A stretch of DNA of 64,000 nt, taken from contig NC_063070.1 in assembly GCF_022605165.1 (NCBI RefSeq), forward strand, positions 1,550,001 through 1,614,000, in the 5' to 3' direction. Under the pieces are notes generated by a model that was not told the DNA's origin, made no database searches, and worked only from the letters and a program-made list of their open reading frames with translations. The stretch is from Purpureocillium takamizusanense (Eukaryota; Ascomycota; Sordariomycetes; Hypocreales; Ophiocordycipitaceae). Positions 1 to 11,943 of the stretch are shown here, piece after piece. How positions within the stretch are numbered: the stretch's first letter is position 1; every line of letters begins with the position of its first letter. Made by a program: the position numbers and the translations under genes.

Positions 1-1
1 C

Positions 2-1899
2 CAGTACGAGAGCCGTGAGGAGCACCTCCTGCTCACCATGTTCCAGGTCCGCCATCGCCCCAACCGCTGCCGAATTGCCCTGCTGACCTGCGCAGTCTGT
101 CCTGACGTTTCAATTCGACCACACGCCTGACTACTCCTCCCTTCTCAGGGCCAACACTCCCGTGTCGAGAATGATGACGACATACACTCGACGAGGCCCT
201 GGCCAGAGCTTCCTGAAGACGGTTCTGGCTGATAGAATCAACAGCTTGATTGAGCTGAAGGACCTGGACCTCGAGATCAACCCGCTGAAAGTGTACGAGC
301 GCATGATTGAGCAGATTGAGGAGGATACCGGCACACTGCCACCGCACCTACCCAAGGGCATAACTGCTGAGCAAGCCGCCGAAAACCACCAGGTTCAGGC
401 CATCATAGAGCCCAGGTTGACAATGCTGACCGAAATCGCCAATGGCTTTCTGACGACCATCATAGATGGTTTGGAGGAGGCGCCTTACGGCATTCGCTGG
501 ATCTGCAAGCAGATTCGCAGCCTCACCAAGCGCAAATACCCCGATGCGAACGACCAGGTTATCTGTACCCTAATCGGCGGCTTCTTTTTCCTCCGCTTCA
601 TCAACCCGGCCATTGTGACGCCCAAGTCGTACATGCTGATTGACGGAACGCCTGCCGAGCGGCCACGCCGGACGCTCACACTCATTGCCAAGATGCTTCA
701 GAATCTCGCCAACAAGCCCTCGTACGCCAAGGAGCCGTACATGGCGAAGCTGCAGCCATTTATTCAACAGAACAAAGACCGCATCAATAAGTTCATGCTT
801 GACCTGTGCGAGGTCAGCGACTTCTACGAGAGTCTCGAGATGGACAACTATGTCGCGCTGTCGAAGAAGGATCTGGAGCTTGATATCACGCTCAACGAGA
901 TCTACGCCATGCACTCTTTGATCGACAAGCACCAGCAAGAAATGTGTCGGGACGAGAACTCCCACCTCGCCATCATCATCGCCGAGCTCGGTCCGGCTCC
1001 CTCCCAGGTGCCGCGCAAAGAGAACAGGGTAATCAACTTGCCGCTTTTCAGCAGGTGGGAAACAGCAATCGATGACCTGACGGCCGCGCTGGACATCACG
1101 CAGGAGGAAGTGTTCTTTATGGAAGCCAAATCCATCTTTGTGCAAATAATGCGCTCCATCCCTCAGAGCAGCGCGGTTCTGCGGCGACCTCTGCGTCTCG
1201 AGCGAGTCGCAGACGCCGCAGCGACAAGCCGCAACGATGCCGTCATGGTTCGCAAGGGCATACGGGCGATGGAACTACTCTCGCAGCTTCAGGAATTAGG
1301 CGTCATTGACAAGAGCGACCAGTTCGACCTCCTGCGCGATGAAGTGGAGCAGGAGCTACAGCACCTCGGCTCCCTCAAAGAGGGCGTCATTGCCGAGACG
1401 GCCAAACTGGAGGAGGTGTACAAGACGATCCGTGACCACAACACCTACCTGGTCGGCCAGCTGGAGACGTACAAGAGCTACTTGCACAACGTGCGCTCTC
1501 AGAGCGAGGGAACGAAACGGAAGCAGCAGAAACAGCAGGTGCTCGGCCCGTACAAGTTCACACACCAGCAACTGGAGAAGGAGGGCGTGATCCAGAAGAG
1601 CAATGTCCCAGATAACAGAAGGGCAAACATCTACTTCAACTTTACGAGCCCTCTGCCCGGCACGTTTGTGATCTCGCTTCACTACAAGGGTAAGTCGCCG
1701 CTCTGGCCACCTGGGACTGACGAAGTTAACGATTTCAGGTCGAAACCGGGGCCTCCTGGAGCTGGACCTCAAGCTCGATGACCTTCTTGAGATGCAAAAG
1801 GACAACCAGGATGAACTCGACCTTGAATACGTCCAGTTCAACGTGCCCAAGGTGCTGGCCCTTCTCAACAAGCGATTCGCCCGCAAGAAGGGGTGGTAA
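2..1899 (+). CDS. IQGAP-type Ras GTPase-activating scaffold, 5'-truncated by the window edge
   Basis: This is the C-terminal part of an IQGAP/Sar1-type protein that links small GTPases to actin and the cytokinetic ring. The exons read 2-46, 96-1689 and 1739-1899, which leaves 599 residues in the window. The introns are 47-95 (ending CAG after a CTGAC branch) and 1690-1738 (GTAAGT...TTTCAG). The RasGAP domain is marked by FLRFINPAIVTP near residues 155-170 of the visible part and by the preceding TLIGGFF. A RasGAP-C-terminal region follows, rich in charged helices (DLLRDEVEQELQHL, KLEEVYKTI), and the protein ends KRFARKKGW. IQGAP family RasGAP domains usually bind GTPases without strong GAP activity; this is family knowledge, not visible here. 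The calponin-homology and IQ parts must lie upstream of base 1. Confidence 0.9.
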
Positions 1900-2705
1900 G
1901 AACGACTCGACGATGCCACACGCACTTCACGCATGTACCACGACTATCTCCACGAGGCACCCCCGGCGTTATGGACAACATCTTGATACCACGACACGTT
2001 TCACCTTATCGCTTGCACCGTTGCCTCGACACATGTTGAACACATTGGAGGACTGCCAACTTTGTTTTGTTTCGTTCTTAAGTCGGCAAGGTGCGCCGCT
2101 ACATAGCCACCCATCACGTAATAGCCTTTTGTGGCAGGAGTCGGAGACTGCCTCTGGAGCAAGGACAACGGCTGGCCCGGTGTGCAAAGGGGCCGGGATG
2201 TGTCTCAATTCGTTTATGCGCTGTTTTCTCTTTTTGCCCCTGCGGTCTGCGAGTGATAATGACTCGCGCAGGTACGTTGGACGTGGGACCCGACTCGTCG
2301 GTTGCTTGGATGGTAGTGACGGCCAATGACGATGCGGTTTTGTTTTCTTTAATGCGGTTACATGTTTTGCTTGGGTCGGCTCAGTGTCTTGAGTATTTGA
2401 GCATGGATTACGCTGTTTGACCCGTAGCACCGGGTCGAAGGGCGAGGCTGGCGCCGATCCGCGGATGCTGAGTGTTGAAAAACAACTATTTGCTAGGAGT
2501 TTGCAGTTCACTGTACGATACAAAGTCCTCGTCTGGGGTACTCTCCTATCTACTGCTATCCAAATGCTGCTCGCAAGGCCGTGTCTCGTGATGTGCTCCT
2601 AAGTTTCTGCCATGTAATAAATCGTACAAAGAGCGTTTCGAATCATACAGGTGCACCCGTGCCATGTCTCTCCTTCGCTCCCTCCTCTCAGAATACACTG
2701 CGAGC
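1900..2705. other. Convergent intergenic region
   Basis: These 806 bases hold the 3' flanks of the IQGAP-type gene and the CorA-like gene, which converge. The reading frames here are short, overlap on both strands and resemble no family. I see no gene. Confidence 0.5.
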
Positions 2706-5572
2706 TCACACCTTGCCCAAGTTCACGTCGTCCGTAGTCACGACGACTTTTTTCTGTCCCGGCCAGAGCCACGACCGCCAGTTTGCTGAGCGTGTTCCAG
2801 CACGGCCCTCCACCGCGGTGGTGACGAGCCTGTGCCTGCCTCTTCGCCGGGGCGGCGGTTGGTGCTGGTGCTGGTCTGGCGCACCGTCCTGCGGCCGGCG
2901 CGAGGCGAGCGCTGTGAGGGGCAGCGAGGCGACGTACGAGCCGGCCGTGGCGACCTTGCGAAACACGAGGCTAAAGCTGCGTGTTTGGAAGAGGAACACA
3001 ATGATCATGAAGGGAACGCATACGAGGACCATGGTGACAGCGAATCTCCAGTCAGTCACCTGGATGGTAAACTCTGTCATGCCGAAGACGGACTGCGCTC
3101 GTGCCGTGCTCATGTCAACTTCTGGACCAGGTGGACGCGCGGTGAGAGGTGAGGCAAAAAGCTTGGGCTGCTTACCGTTACAAAGGTCAGGGGGAGAAAC
3201 ACCATGCTGATCATAGTCAGTATCTGGATATTGTCGCCCTGGTCGATGGCGCGCCTGCTCTCCTTGATGGAGCTCCCGCTGAAGAGCTGGTCGCGCAAGT
3301 TCTCAATCTCCTTGCGCGTGCGCTCGTTGCGACGGAGCACCTCACCGAGCTCCGCGACCACCTTGTCGAGCTCACGGCGCAGGACGGCCATCTTGTCGCG
3401 GTAGGCCAGGCCTTCGGACGAGGCCGGGGCCGGGTGCGGCCAAAGGAGCGGATGCGTGCCGGCCCAGAACTCATCGGTGAAGGTGTCGGCATAGGCGGCC
3501 ACCATGGCCTTGATGCCCGTGTTGATGACGGCAAGGGTGTTGTACGCCCAGAAGTAGCGACGAATGTAAGTGAAGTGCTTGTCCTCGAACAGAAGCTTGT
3601 CGCGGAGGCGCCGGTCAAACATGAACTCGGTCTGGGCGCGGTCAGAACGGGTCGCGTCCAGGGGTATGGGTCAGTCGTTGCTGAGAGGATGGAACTTACT
3701 GGGGGTGTAATGAGTTTGGTGATGCGGTCGTGAAGAATCAAGTTACGCTTGCCGGCATCCCGATACTCAGTAATCAGGAGGTCGAGAAAGGCGTACGGTC
3801 CGTTGTAGAAGCTCTTGAGCTGAAAGTCTTCGCCGCGCACCGTGTGCTGGTCGTCGGGGAAGGACTGAATGCTGAGGATATGCCAAGGGCCAAACGTGTC
3901 GAACAGAAAGCCCTCCCTCACGCGCTCCCTCCGTGAACGCATGCGCAGCGGCTTGGTGGGCGCGCCGCCGAGCGACAGGCCGAGCACGGAGCTGCACTCG
4001 GCGATGTCGATGTGGTCACCCAGGCGCTTGTCCACAGGCCGCTTGTCGTAGCGCTGCCAGGGCGCGGGCTCGAGGCGCTCCCCGACAGAGGTGTAGTACT
4101 TGAAGACGAAGAAGAAGGATCGCTGGCGCAAGTGTGCGAACGAGGAGACGGGCTCTGGGATGGGCGGCGCGCCGATGGGAGGCGTTTCGAGGAGGCTGGG
4201 CTGGGCCAGGGACTGGGACTGGGATATCGGTGAGGGTGGCCGCTCGAACGCGCGATGCATGAAGGCGTGAGTGCGGCCGCGGTTGGGCGTCTCAGAGACG
4301 AGGTTGCTCAGCAGCTCGGACATGTCGAAGTGCGGTGACATGGTGAGATGGAGGGCGGCGAGGATGAGCGGCGAGGGCTCTTGGACGATGCTAGCAACGA
4401 TCAGTGACACAAGGCTATGGGATGAGCGCACATGCATAGTGATGGCAGCGCTGGACATACGTGATACGGCCGACGGCGTCTCCATCCAGATTGACGTCCT
4501 TAATAACTTCCCACACAGTCGAGGCATCCACGATGCCATCTGTCGTCTCGTACGGCACCCCGTCTCCTCCGTAACGCGTCCCCAAGGCCGCGCCGCCTCC
4601 GCCGGCGAATGCGTCCGCATCGACGCCCACTCTGACCGCCGACGAATCCTCCATGATATCATACACCTCAAACGTCGTGTTCATGTAGCTTTCGCGCTCA
4701 GCCGTGGCGAAATCACGAAACGACATGGCCGGGTTGCTCATGTCGCCCCACCGCCGCGTCGCCTCCTCAAGGACCTGCGCGAGGGGCACCCTTGCGACGT
4801 CTTCTTCGCCGCTGGCGTCGCCCACGAGGCACGGGTCGCGCAGATGACGCATGAGCATGTCGTCGGAGAAGGCCATGGGCGTGAGGCAGTGCCGCTGGTA
4901 GCCTCGCGGGACGAGGATAACGTCGGGCTCATTGGTGACGACAGAGGAGGGCGCCGGTGGTACGGGAGGGCCAGCCGAGCCGCTGCTGCTCGACGCATCG
5001 AGCAAGGGGATGAAGGCGATGTCCTCGTCCGCGATGATGGAGAAATCATGGTGCTGGTGGGGGTCCGAGTTGGGGACAGGCGTCAGCGGCAGAAGCGGCC
5101 GTGGTGACGGACAGAGCGACACGGGGCGCTCGGCCGTGGCCTCGAGCGTGGACCGGCGGAGGCGCGGGAGGCTGCTCGGCTGGCTGAACTGGATGGCGGT
5201 GCCGCTTCCGGAGCCCACGGCGAGGCTGCTGTCGCTGCCGAAGCTCGTGGGCGGGTTGCTGAAGGTGGTGAAGGCACGGAGCGGCGGCGTCATGGCCAGC
5301 GGGATGGTGCTGCTTCGGCTGTCGGCTCTGTCTCGCTCCCTGCGCGCCGCGGCGTGAGTGCCAATATTGCTGCTGTTGCCGCCACCTCCCCCGCCGGCGG
5401 CGGTATGAGCAGTGGCGTGGGAGATGTGGTTAGGGTTGACGATGCCATTGCCGCCCGCCCCGAGGCCATCGTGAAGACTGCGCAGGCTGCGAACGTATTG
5501 TTCGTGTGTGGCTTCGACGGCCCTGATGAGCTCCTCGAGGTTTTGTGGGGGTAAGCCTGGGCCTGTTGCCAT
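2706..5572 (-). CDS. CorA-like membrane protein with long low-complexity N-terminus
   Basis: The exons on the minus strand are 5572-4461, 4390-3700, 3631-3176 and 3092-2706, giving 881 aa. The start is the ATG at 5572, because the longer frame to 5599 begins with TTG. Residues 1-200 are Ser/Pro/Gly-rich and probably disordered. The middle part carries the fungal CorA-like cytoplasmic domain, including a coiled segment (LRRELDKVVAELGEVLRRNE). Two membrane helices follow: ILTMISMVFLPLTFVTSVFG and WRFAVTMVLVCVPFMIIVFLF. The joined FVT/SVFGMTEF across intron 3093-3175 matches the family and fixes that acceptor. Canonical CorA channels carry Gly-Met-Asn after helix 1. Here it is Gly-Met-Thr, so magnesium transport should not be assumed. 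The tail after helix 2 is basic. Confidence 0.82.
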
Positions 5573-6822
5573 GTGGTCATGAATCTCCGTCCGAGTCAAC
5601 TACGTTTGCATCGGTCGTGGCGAGGCGATTATACTCATGGGGGAGCATTCGTTGATGAACGAACAGGTACGGCGGGCGGGCGCTATTTCTGAGCCATAAT
5701 GTAAGACTTGGATGTAGGACTTCCTGGTCGTCTGCAGCAACCGCCTCACTGGTTTGGGACCAAGCGTGCATATGCGCGGCCATTCTTTGTACAGATCGGC
5801 CTCTTACCCCAAGATGCGGCTGAATCGAGACCTCGGTAACACGCAAGGCAAGGGCCCAAACCTCCCAATGGATGCTGACGTTTGTCCGCTTTAGCCAGGA
5901 TGCGTCGCCTCACGCTTGGCGGCGCTGCGTCACCCAATATGCACGTGGCGGCACCTCCGCTCGCCTGCAGCCTGGGTGACGCGCCCCTCCATGCCTGGTG
6001 AGAGTGGTGTAAGCACACCTTGACTAGCATGCTATAACATGCGGGCTTGCCATAACGCTGCATTGGCACGGGCTAAACCGCACCCGACGACCGAACGCCG
6101 CCAGGGCTGACGGATCGTCGACTCCCTAGGATGAGGCGTCCACTGTCGAAAATGGATGGCTTCCCGTCGGCTCCTCGCGGTTGGACGCGGGAGGCGCTGC
6201 CCCGACGACGCCCACTCATCAAGGTCGTTTGTTTCCGCTGTCGCGGAAGGACGAGCTTGCAGCGATGGAAATTAGCGTCCCAGCGGAGCAGGGTAGGCAT
6301 CTGGAAGCATGCTAGAAATGGAATCTTGTCAGCGCCGGGCGGGCACCAATGGGTCACAGCTCCTGCAGCCTCGGAAACAGCCACGGCTTTATCTCGACGT
6401 CGCCAGTTGGCAAGCTTGCCTGGCTGGCACCCACCAGCCCGCAAACGCCTCCAGGACCCTCCCGAAGCACCAGGCGCGCATCAATCACCTGTCCCGTGAC
6501 ATGTCCAGCCCGCCTCGACGTGAACACTCACTCCCGTGCAGACATCCTCCTCCCCTTGGTAACATATGTACTGCGGGTCTGTATTGTGCATCAATCGAAA
6601 TATACTGTACTCAAACCGCATCGCCTTCTTCGCCAAACCGACCAACTCTGCCTCCCTGGATATCATCATCCTTCGTAGTCCTCGTAACTCCAAGTGAAAG
6701 CCTGGCAGACACAATGCCATGGAGAGCCATCCTGGGCATTAGTTTAGCCGAGCCCATACGCCAGGGAACACCGTCCTCCAGCGGGGGCCACCCTTCCTCG
6801 CCCTGATGCAATCGGGACCCAA
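5573..6822. other. Intergenic: CorA-like promoter side and asf1 3' flank
   Basis: The 1.25 kb between two minus-strand genes should hold the CorA-like promoter and the asf1 3' region. Open frames of 60-165 codons occur on both strands, as expected in GC-rich DNA, and none shows a recognisable domain. No repeat or RNA gene is apparent. Confidence 0.5.
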
Positions 6823-7816
6823 CTACGAGGCGACCGAAACGGGCTTGGACGAGGCCGCATCCGCCGGCTTCTCCGCCTCGTCAACCTCCATGGCATCGTC
6901 TTCGCTGCCTTCACCCTCTCCCTCTCCTTCGCCGTCTTCCTCCTCGAGCTCATCTTCGCTCTCGCCCTCAATGTCGACGCTGCCGTCCTCGGACATCTCG
7001 TCCTCATCCTGGCCGTTCTCGTGGCCGTTAGCCTGCTCCTGCTCGACGCCCGCCATCTCGGCGTCGTCGCCGACAGCCTTGACCTCGGCAGAGTCTTCGG
7101 CTGCCTCCTCGTCGGCTTCCTCTGCGCCATAATCTTCACCGTCGGCGACGAGGTCGGCCTCGGGCTGCTCGGGTGGGAACTCGGCAGGGGCAGAAGCCTC
7201 GGAATCCCTAGTAATCCATCAGTTACCTCGCCAGGGTTGTGACCATGACGGGCCACGTACCACTTAATGGCAAACCGAGTCACGCGGGGCTTCTCAGCCA
7301 GCACGTTGCGCTTCACACGTTCCACGATGGGCTTGGCGGGAGGCTCCGCGTTCAGCTCCTCCGAATCGTACTCATTGTTGACATAGTATCCCACGCGCAC
7401 AAACTCGCGGCCATCGTAGGCACAAGTTAGGAGAATCACCGTCACGCCAAGGATGTCGGCATCGGGAATGCGTGATGTGCTGGGGGCATCTGCCTCAAAG
7501 ATAAACTTGTTGACGCCGACGGGCACGGGTCCAACTAGCAATGAGTCGAGCTCCTGGTCGTATTGGTCGCTGCGAGCCATTAGAGAGAGAAGCAGTGCAG
7601 CTTGAGGGGGCAACTTACGAGGTGGCAGAGCCGACGTAGGTAAGTTTCCATTCCAGATCTAGGCCAGTCAGTAGGGAAGCGCCTACGAATGAAAAATTGC
7701 CACTCACCCTTCTCCAGAGCCTCGAGGCACTCAAAGGTAATCTCGAACTCGTACTTGTCGGTGAATTTGGCGGGGTTGTTGAGAACCTTGACGCCTAGGA
7801 GCGAGACGACCGACAT
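6823..7816 (-). CDS. asf1: Histone chaperone Asf1
   Basis: Asf1 binds H3-H4 dimers and hands them to CAF-1 or HIR during nucleosome assembly. The exons are 7816-7708, 7658-7619, 7569-7261 and 7207-6823, giving 280 aa. The first ~155 residues are the conserved immunoglobulin-like core: it begins [18 protein letters not shown] and contains [38 protein letters not shown] and [27 protein letters not shown]. The junctions restore these motifs without gaps. The remaining ~125 residues form a highly acidic tail of Glu/Asp/Gly repeats, usual in fungal Asf1. It is divergent from rna14, about 1 kb away. Confidence 0.96.
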
Positions 7817-8830
7817 CTTGGTGGTGGTGAGGCGCGTGCCTGGCTTGGGGTTCCTGACGATTCACGGGGATTGGCTTTTTGTTGTGGCTCGGGCAGGCAC
7901 TGTGCAGTCGGCTTCGGGATTGGGACAGGTGCGCGTTATCGCACGTCGCAAGAACGTAGGCTTGACAGTGTTTGGATAGATGTGGCGGGCGCGTGATAAT
8001 GTTGCGAGGGATGTGTCTGTTTATGTGGGTGCAAGAGAGGAGAAAGCGGTGAAAGCGGGAGGCTGGCGAGGATGGATAAAGCGATGGAGGGAGAGAGCAG
8101 GAGCGAGGGATGGAGCGTCACGGTTGCCGTGGTGGTGGGACGCGCTTTTTGGCCACGACCGCGTTGAGAGGTTCTGTCATGCGCCACTGGCCGGCTGGGT
8201 GAACGCGTCGGACTTTGGTGGCAGCACTGGAGGGGGACTCTGCTAGGGGGGGGGGTCGGGGCGATTGGGACACGGGCTCCTGGAACGTGGGTACCTGGTA
8301 GACGTCGACCCATGGGCTCACCGCCTGATGTGCGCTAAGCCGAATCCTATGTTCTGCCGGGTGTCGGCGAGATCGCGACAGAGCTTGCCGGCTTGCTGCT
8401 CATTGCCACCAGCGCCGCCCTGCCTTTGACCAAACCCGGAGCAACGTTGATTCGCCGACCTTTGTATGCCCGGCATCAACGGCATCAAAAAAAATCATCG
8501 GCTTGTCTGGCCCAAAATTATTCACATTTGCAATATCGTGTCGGGGACTTCGTACCTGAATGCGCGACGGTGAGGAGGTCTCACCCCCAGCCTTGCCCGT
8601 CACGTCGAGGTCAGTTACATGCGAAGCGCGGCGCCAGATCACCGCCGCGCCGCGCATTCCCCTTGTTTCAAGCAATGCTAAGTCAGTAGGCAGCCAGACG
8701 CCATCCACGACACATCACGCTGTCCGACTACAGTCAACGTGCTTGAGGGTGCTGCAGGGTCAGGGAGACACCCATCTCGCAGGAAACCCACCCCAAGCCA
8801 CACGAGACCTATCAGCGAGTACTCAGCGAG
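7817..8830. promoter_or_regulatory. Divergent promoter region between asf1 and rna14
   Basis: This 1.0-kb stretch separates two head-to-head housekeeping genes and must hold both promoters. It includes a run of G residues near 8246-8255 and an AT-richer patch near 8485-8530. I see no TATA box close to either start and no convincing reading frame. Confidence 0.5.
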
Positions 8831-11800
8831 ATGGCTTCTGAAGAGGTGACATGGGGTGAGGAGGGATATGATGGTGCAGGTGATCCTCAGATCGAGCATA
8901 GCGAAGAACAAGTCGAAGACTCCGCGCAAGACTCCCACGTGCCAGATGATGCGGCCGAAGATGGGGAAGACCAAGAGGACGACGCGGACGATGGCGGGGA
9001 CTACGATCCAGAGTCCATTGCATTCGAAACGAACGCCGAACCAGACAAGGCCGCTTCTGCAACACCATCACAACGACCGGCAGCGTCCAAACCCAAGATG
9101 GCGGGCGGCTTTCTGGTCGAGGTCTCCGATGATGATGATGATGACGACGACGACAATAATGCTCAGGAAGGCGTATCGACCCCCGACCATGGAGCTGCCG
9201 GGAATAGTTCGATCAAAAATGGCGCATCCCCGGCACCCGCGAGCGGCGGCCCATCCCATCCACCTGGCATGGCCAGCCTTGACCCTGGCGCGCTTCTCGA
9301 AGCTCGCATTAAAGAGGACCCGCGTGGAGACATGGATGCTTGGCTGAACCTCATAGCCGATCACAAGCGCAGAGGCCGGTTAGATAACCTTCGAAGCACA
9401 TATGGCAGGTTCCTGGATGTGTTTCCCCAGGCTGTAAGTGAATGGTCCCCGCAAAAACCAGTCGAATTGCTGACGGGGAGACTACTAGGCCGACATTTGG
9501 GTGGAGTGGATTGAGATGGAGCTCGGCCACGACAATTTCATGGAAGCAGAACGGTTGTTCGGAAAGAGTCTCATGACCGTGCTGAACGTCAAGCTGTGGA
9601 CGCTGTACCTCAACTACATTAGGCGCCGCAATGACCTCACCAATGATCCCACCGGCCAGGCCCGCCGTACCGTTGCTCAGTCGTACGACTTTGTCATTGA
9701 CAACATTGGATGCGACCGTGACTCTGGTAACATCTGGCAAGACTATGTCAATTTTGTCAAGAGCGGGCCCGGTCAGGTCGGTGGCACTGGGTGGCAGGAT
9801 CAGCAGAAGATGGACCAACTTCGAAAGGCCTACCAGCGCGCTATCAACGTGCCCATGTTGACAGTCAACAACTTGTGGAAGGAGTATGATCAGTTTGAGA
9901 TGGGTCTTAATAAAGTTACGGTATGTTGCACCACTCACCCTCTCCTCTCGCAAGCCTGCTGACACTCCACAGGGGCGCAAGTTTATCCAGGAACGCTCGC
10001 CAGGATACATGTCCGCAAAGAGCGCCAATATTGCCCTGGACAACATGATGCGCACTCTGAAGCGCACGAATCTGCCACGACTCCCTCCAGCGCCTGGATT
10101 CGACGGGGACGAAGACTTCAGGACCCAGGTCGAAATGTGGAAGAAGTGGATAGCGTGGGAGAAGGACGACCCCCTGGTCCTCAAAGATGATGAACCCCCG
10201 GCTTTCAGACAAAGGGTGCTCTACTGCTATAAACAAGCTCTGATGGCTCTCCGATTCTGGCCTGAAATCTGGGTTGACGCAGCCGCCTGGTGCCTGGAAA
10301 ACGACGTGCGGGACAACGACGGAAAACCAGTAGGCACTGAGCTGCTGCTACAGGGCATTGCGGCCAACCCCGAGAGCGTTCTTCTGGCGTTGAAACATGC
10401 GGACCATATCGAGAAGAATTACCCCGAGAAAGAAGGGGACCGGTCAGAGTACGCCAAGGCAGTGCGGCAGCCTTTTGACACAGTCCTCGACACGCTCTAC
10501 AAGATGGGCGACAAGGTCAAGGAGCGTGAGAAGTTTGAGGTCAGCACGCTTAAGCAGGCAGCCTTGTCGGAACCGCCGGTGCATGAATCTATCGAGGATG
10601 ACGAGGATGATGACGAGGAGGCGAAGAAGCCCAAGTTGTCACCAACGGAGCAACGCATTCTGGCTATTCAAAACGCATACGCGGCCGAGTCCCAACTGCT
10701 TTCTCGCACCATCTCTTACGTCTGGATCGCCATGGCCCGTGCCATGCGTCGCATTCAAGGCAAAGGCAACCAGACCGAAGGCGGCCTGCGCAAGGTATTT
10801 ACTGACGCCCGGCAGAAGGGCCGTCTCACCAGTGACGTCTATGTTGCGGTTGCCCTGCTTGAATCTGTCGTGTACAAGGACCCTGTCGGTGCCAAGATTT
10901 TCGAGCGTGGCTCCCGTCTTTTCCCGAATGATGAGAACTTCATGATTGAATACATCAAGTACCTCCACGCAAGAGACGACACAACGAGTGAGTTTCCGCC
11001 TTCCTTTTTATGGCTCTTTTCTAACCTTGCAGATGCGCGTGTCGTCTTTGAAACTTGCGCCAACCGTCTGGTATCGAAACCGGAGACGCTCGCCAAGGCG
11101 AAGGCTCTGTACGCTTACTTTCACAAATACGAGTCCCAGTACGGCGAACTCTCGCAGATCTCCAAGCTCGAAGAGAGGATGGCCGAACTCTTTCCTGAGG
11201 ACCCCAAGCTGAGCTATTTTACTGCCCGATACTCGTCTGACAAGTTCGATCCCATTGCGGCGCCGATCATCATCTCCAAGGCGGTGCAAATGCGCCCCAA
11301 GCAGATCGTTCCCATCATCGAGCGCCCGCCCTCGGTTCGCAACAGTGTCGCACCCGTTCGACAGGAACAGAGCCCTCGGCCGCAGTATGTACGAGCGACG
11401 GCGTCGCCGAAGCGACCCTTTGGGATTGACGAAGAAGAGCTTAACCCTCCCAAGCGGCTTGCTAGAGGCGTGTCTCCGCTCAAGGGTGCTGCAGGCAGAC
11501 GCCTTGACCAGCAGCGCCGCAACCAGACGTCTGCTCTCCACCGAGACATTACGTTCCTGCTGGGCATCATGCCACCAGCCCACAGCTACGATGCGCCGCG
11601 ACTAAACGCGACAGCCATGGTGTCGCTGCTCCGCGACACGCAGCTGCCGGACTACAGCACCTGGCGGGCCAAAACCGGTGGGCAATATCGACCGTTGCCC
11701 CAGGGTCACGCGAGGCAGACTTCGGGAGATTACGGCAACAGGCCTCTAAGCCCGTATGGACGCGTCGCGTCTACCGCCGGTGGCTACCGCAACTCACCCC

Positions 11801-11943
11801 TTAGGACGGAGAGTGGAGGGGCGTTCGCCACAAACCCGTACGCGCCTCCTGACGGCGGAGCGCCGGCGGTGGCCTGGCCGCCGGCGGCAGGAGGCTATGG
11901 CGCGCCCGCGGGACAATACGGCGGTGGCTATCGTTTTCAGTGA
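8831..11943 (+). CDS. rna14: mRNA 3'-end processing factor Rna14 / CstF-77
   Basis: Rna14 is the scaffold of cleavage factor IA, which recognises pre-mRNA 3' ends with Rna15 and Pcf11. The exons are 8831-9433, 9489-9920, 9973-10987 and 11033-11943, giving 986 aa. Residues 1-150 are acidic, with a run of nine Asp codons at about 9128-9154. Helical HAT (half-a-TPR) repeats follow, e.g. DAWLNLIADHKRRGRLDNLR, DIWVEWIEMELGHDNFMEAE, LWTLYLNYIRRR and NARVVFETCANRLV. The C-terminal monkeytail-like segment contains DITFLLGIMPPAHSY, and a Gly/Pro/Tyr-rich end follows. An acidic insert (DDEDDDEE) interrupts the HAT domain, as in related fungi. Intron 10988-11032 joins TT to NARVV and completes a HAT motif. 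Confidence 0.94.

Noticed and set aside
4271..5107. 278-codon plus-strand frame opposite the CorA-like gene
   Set aside because: Antisense to exons with strong family matches; its composition is Arg/His/Gly-rich and carries no motif.
5746..6806. Several 100-165-codon frames between the CorA-like gene and asf1
   Set aside because: They overlap one another on both strands, with no domains or plausible introns.
7300..7450. Possible plus-strand gene antisense to asf1
   Set aside because: The asf1 exons on the other strand match the conserved core exactly.
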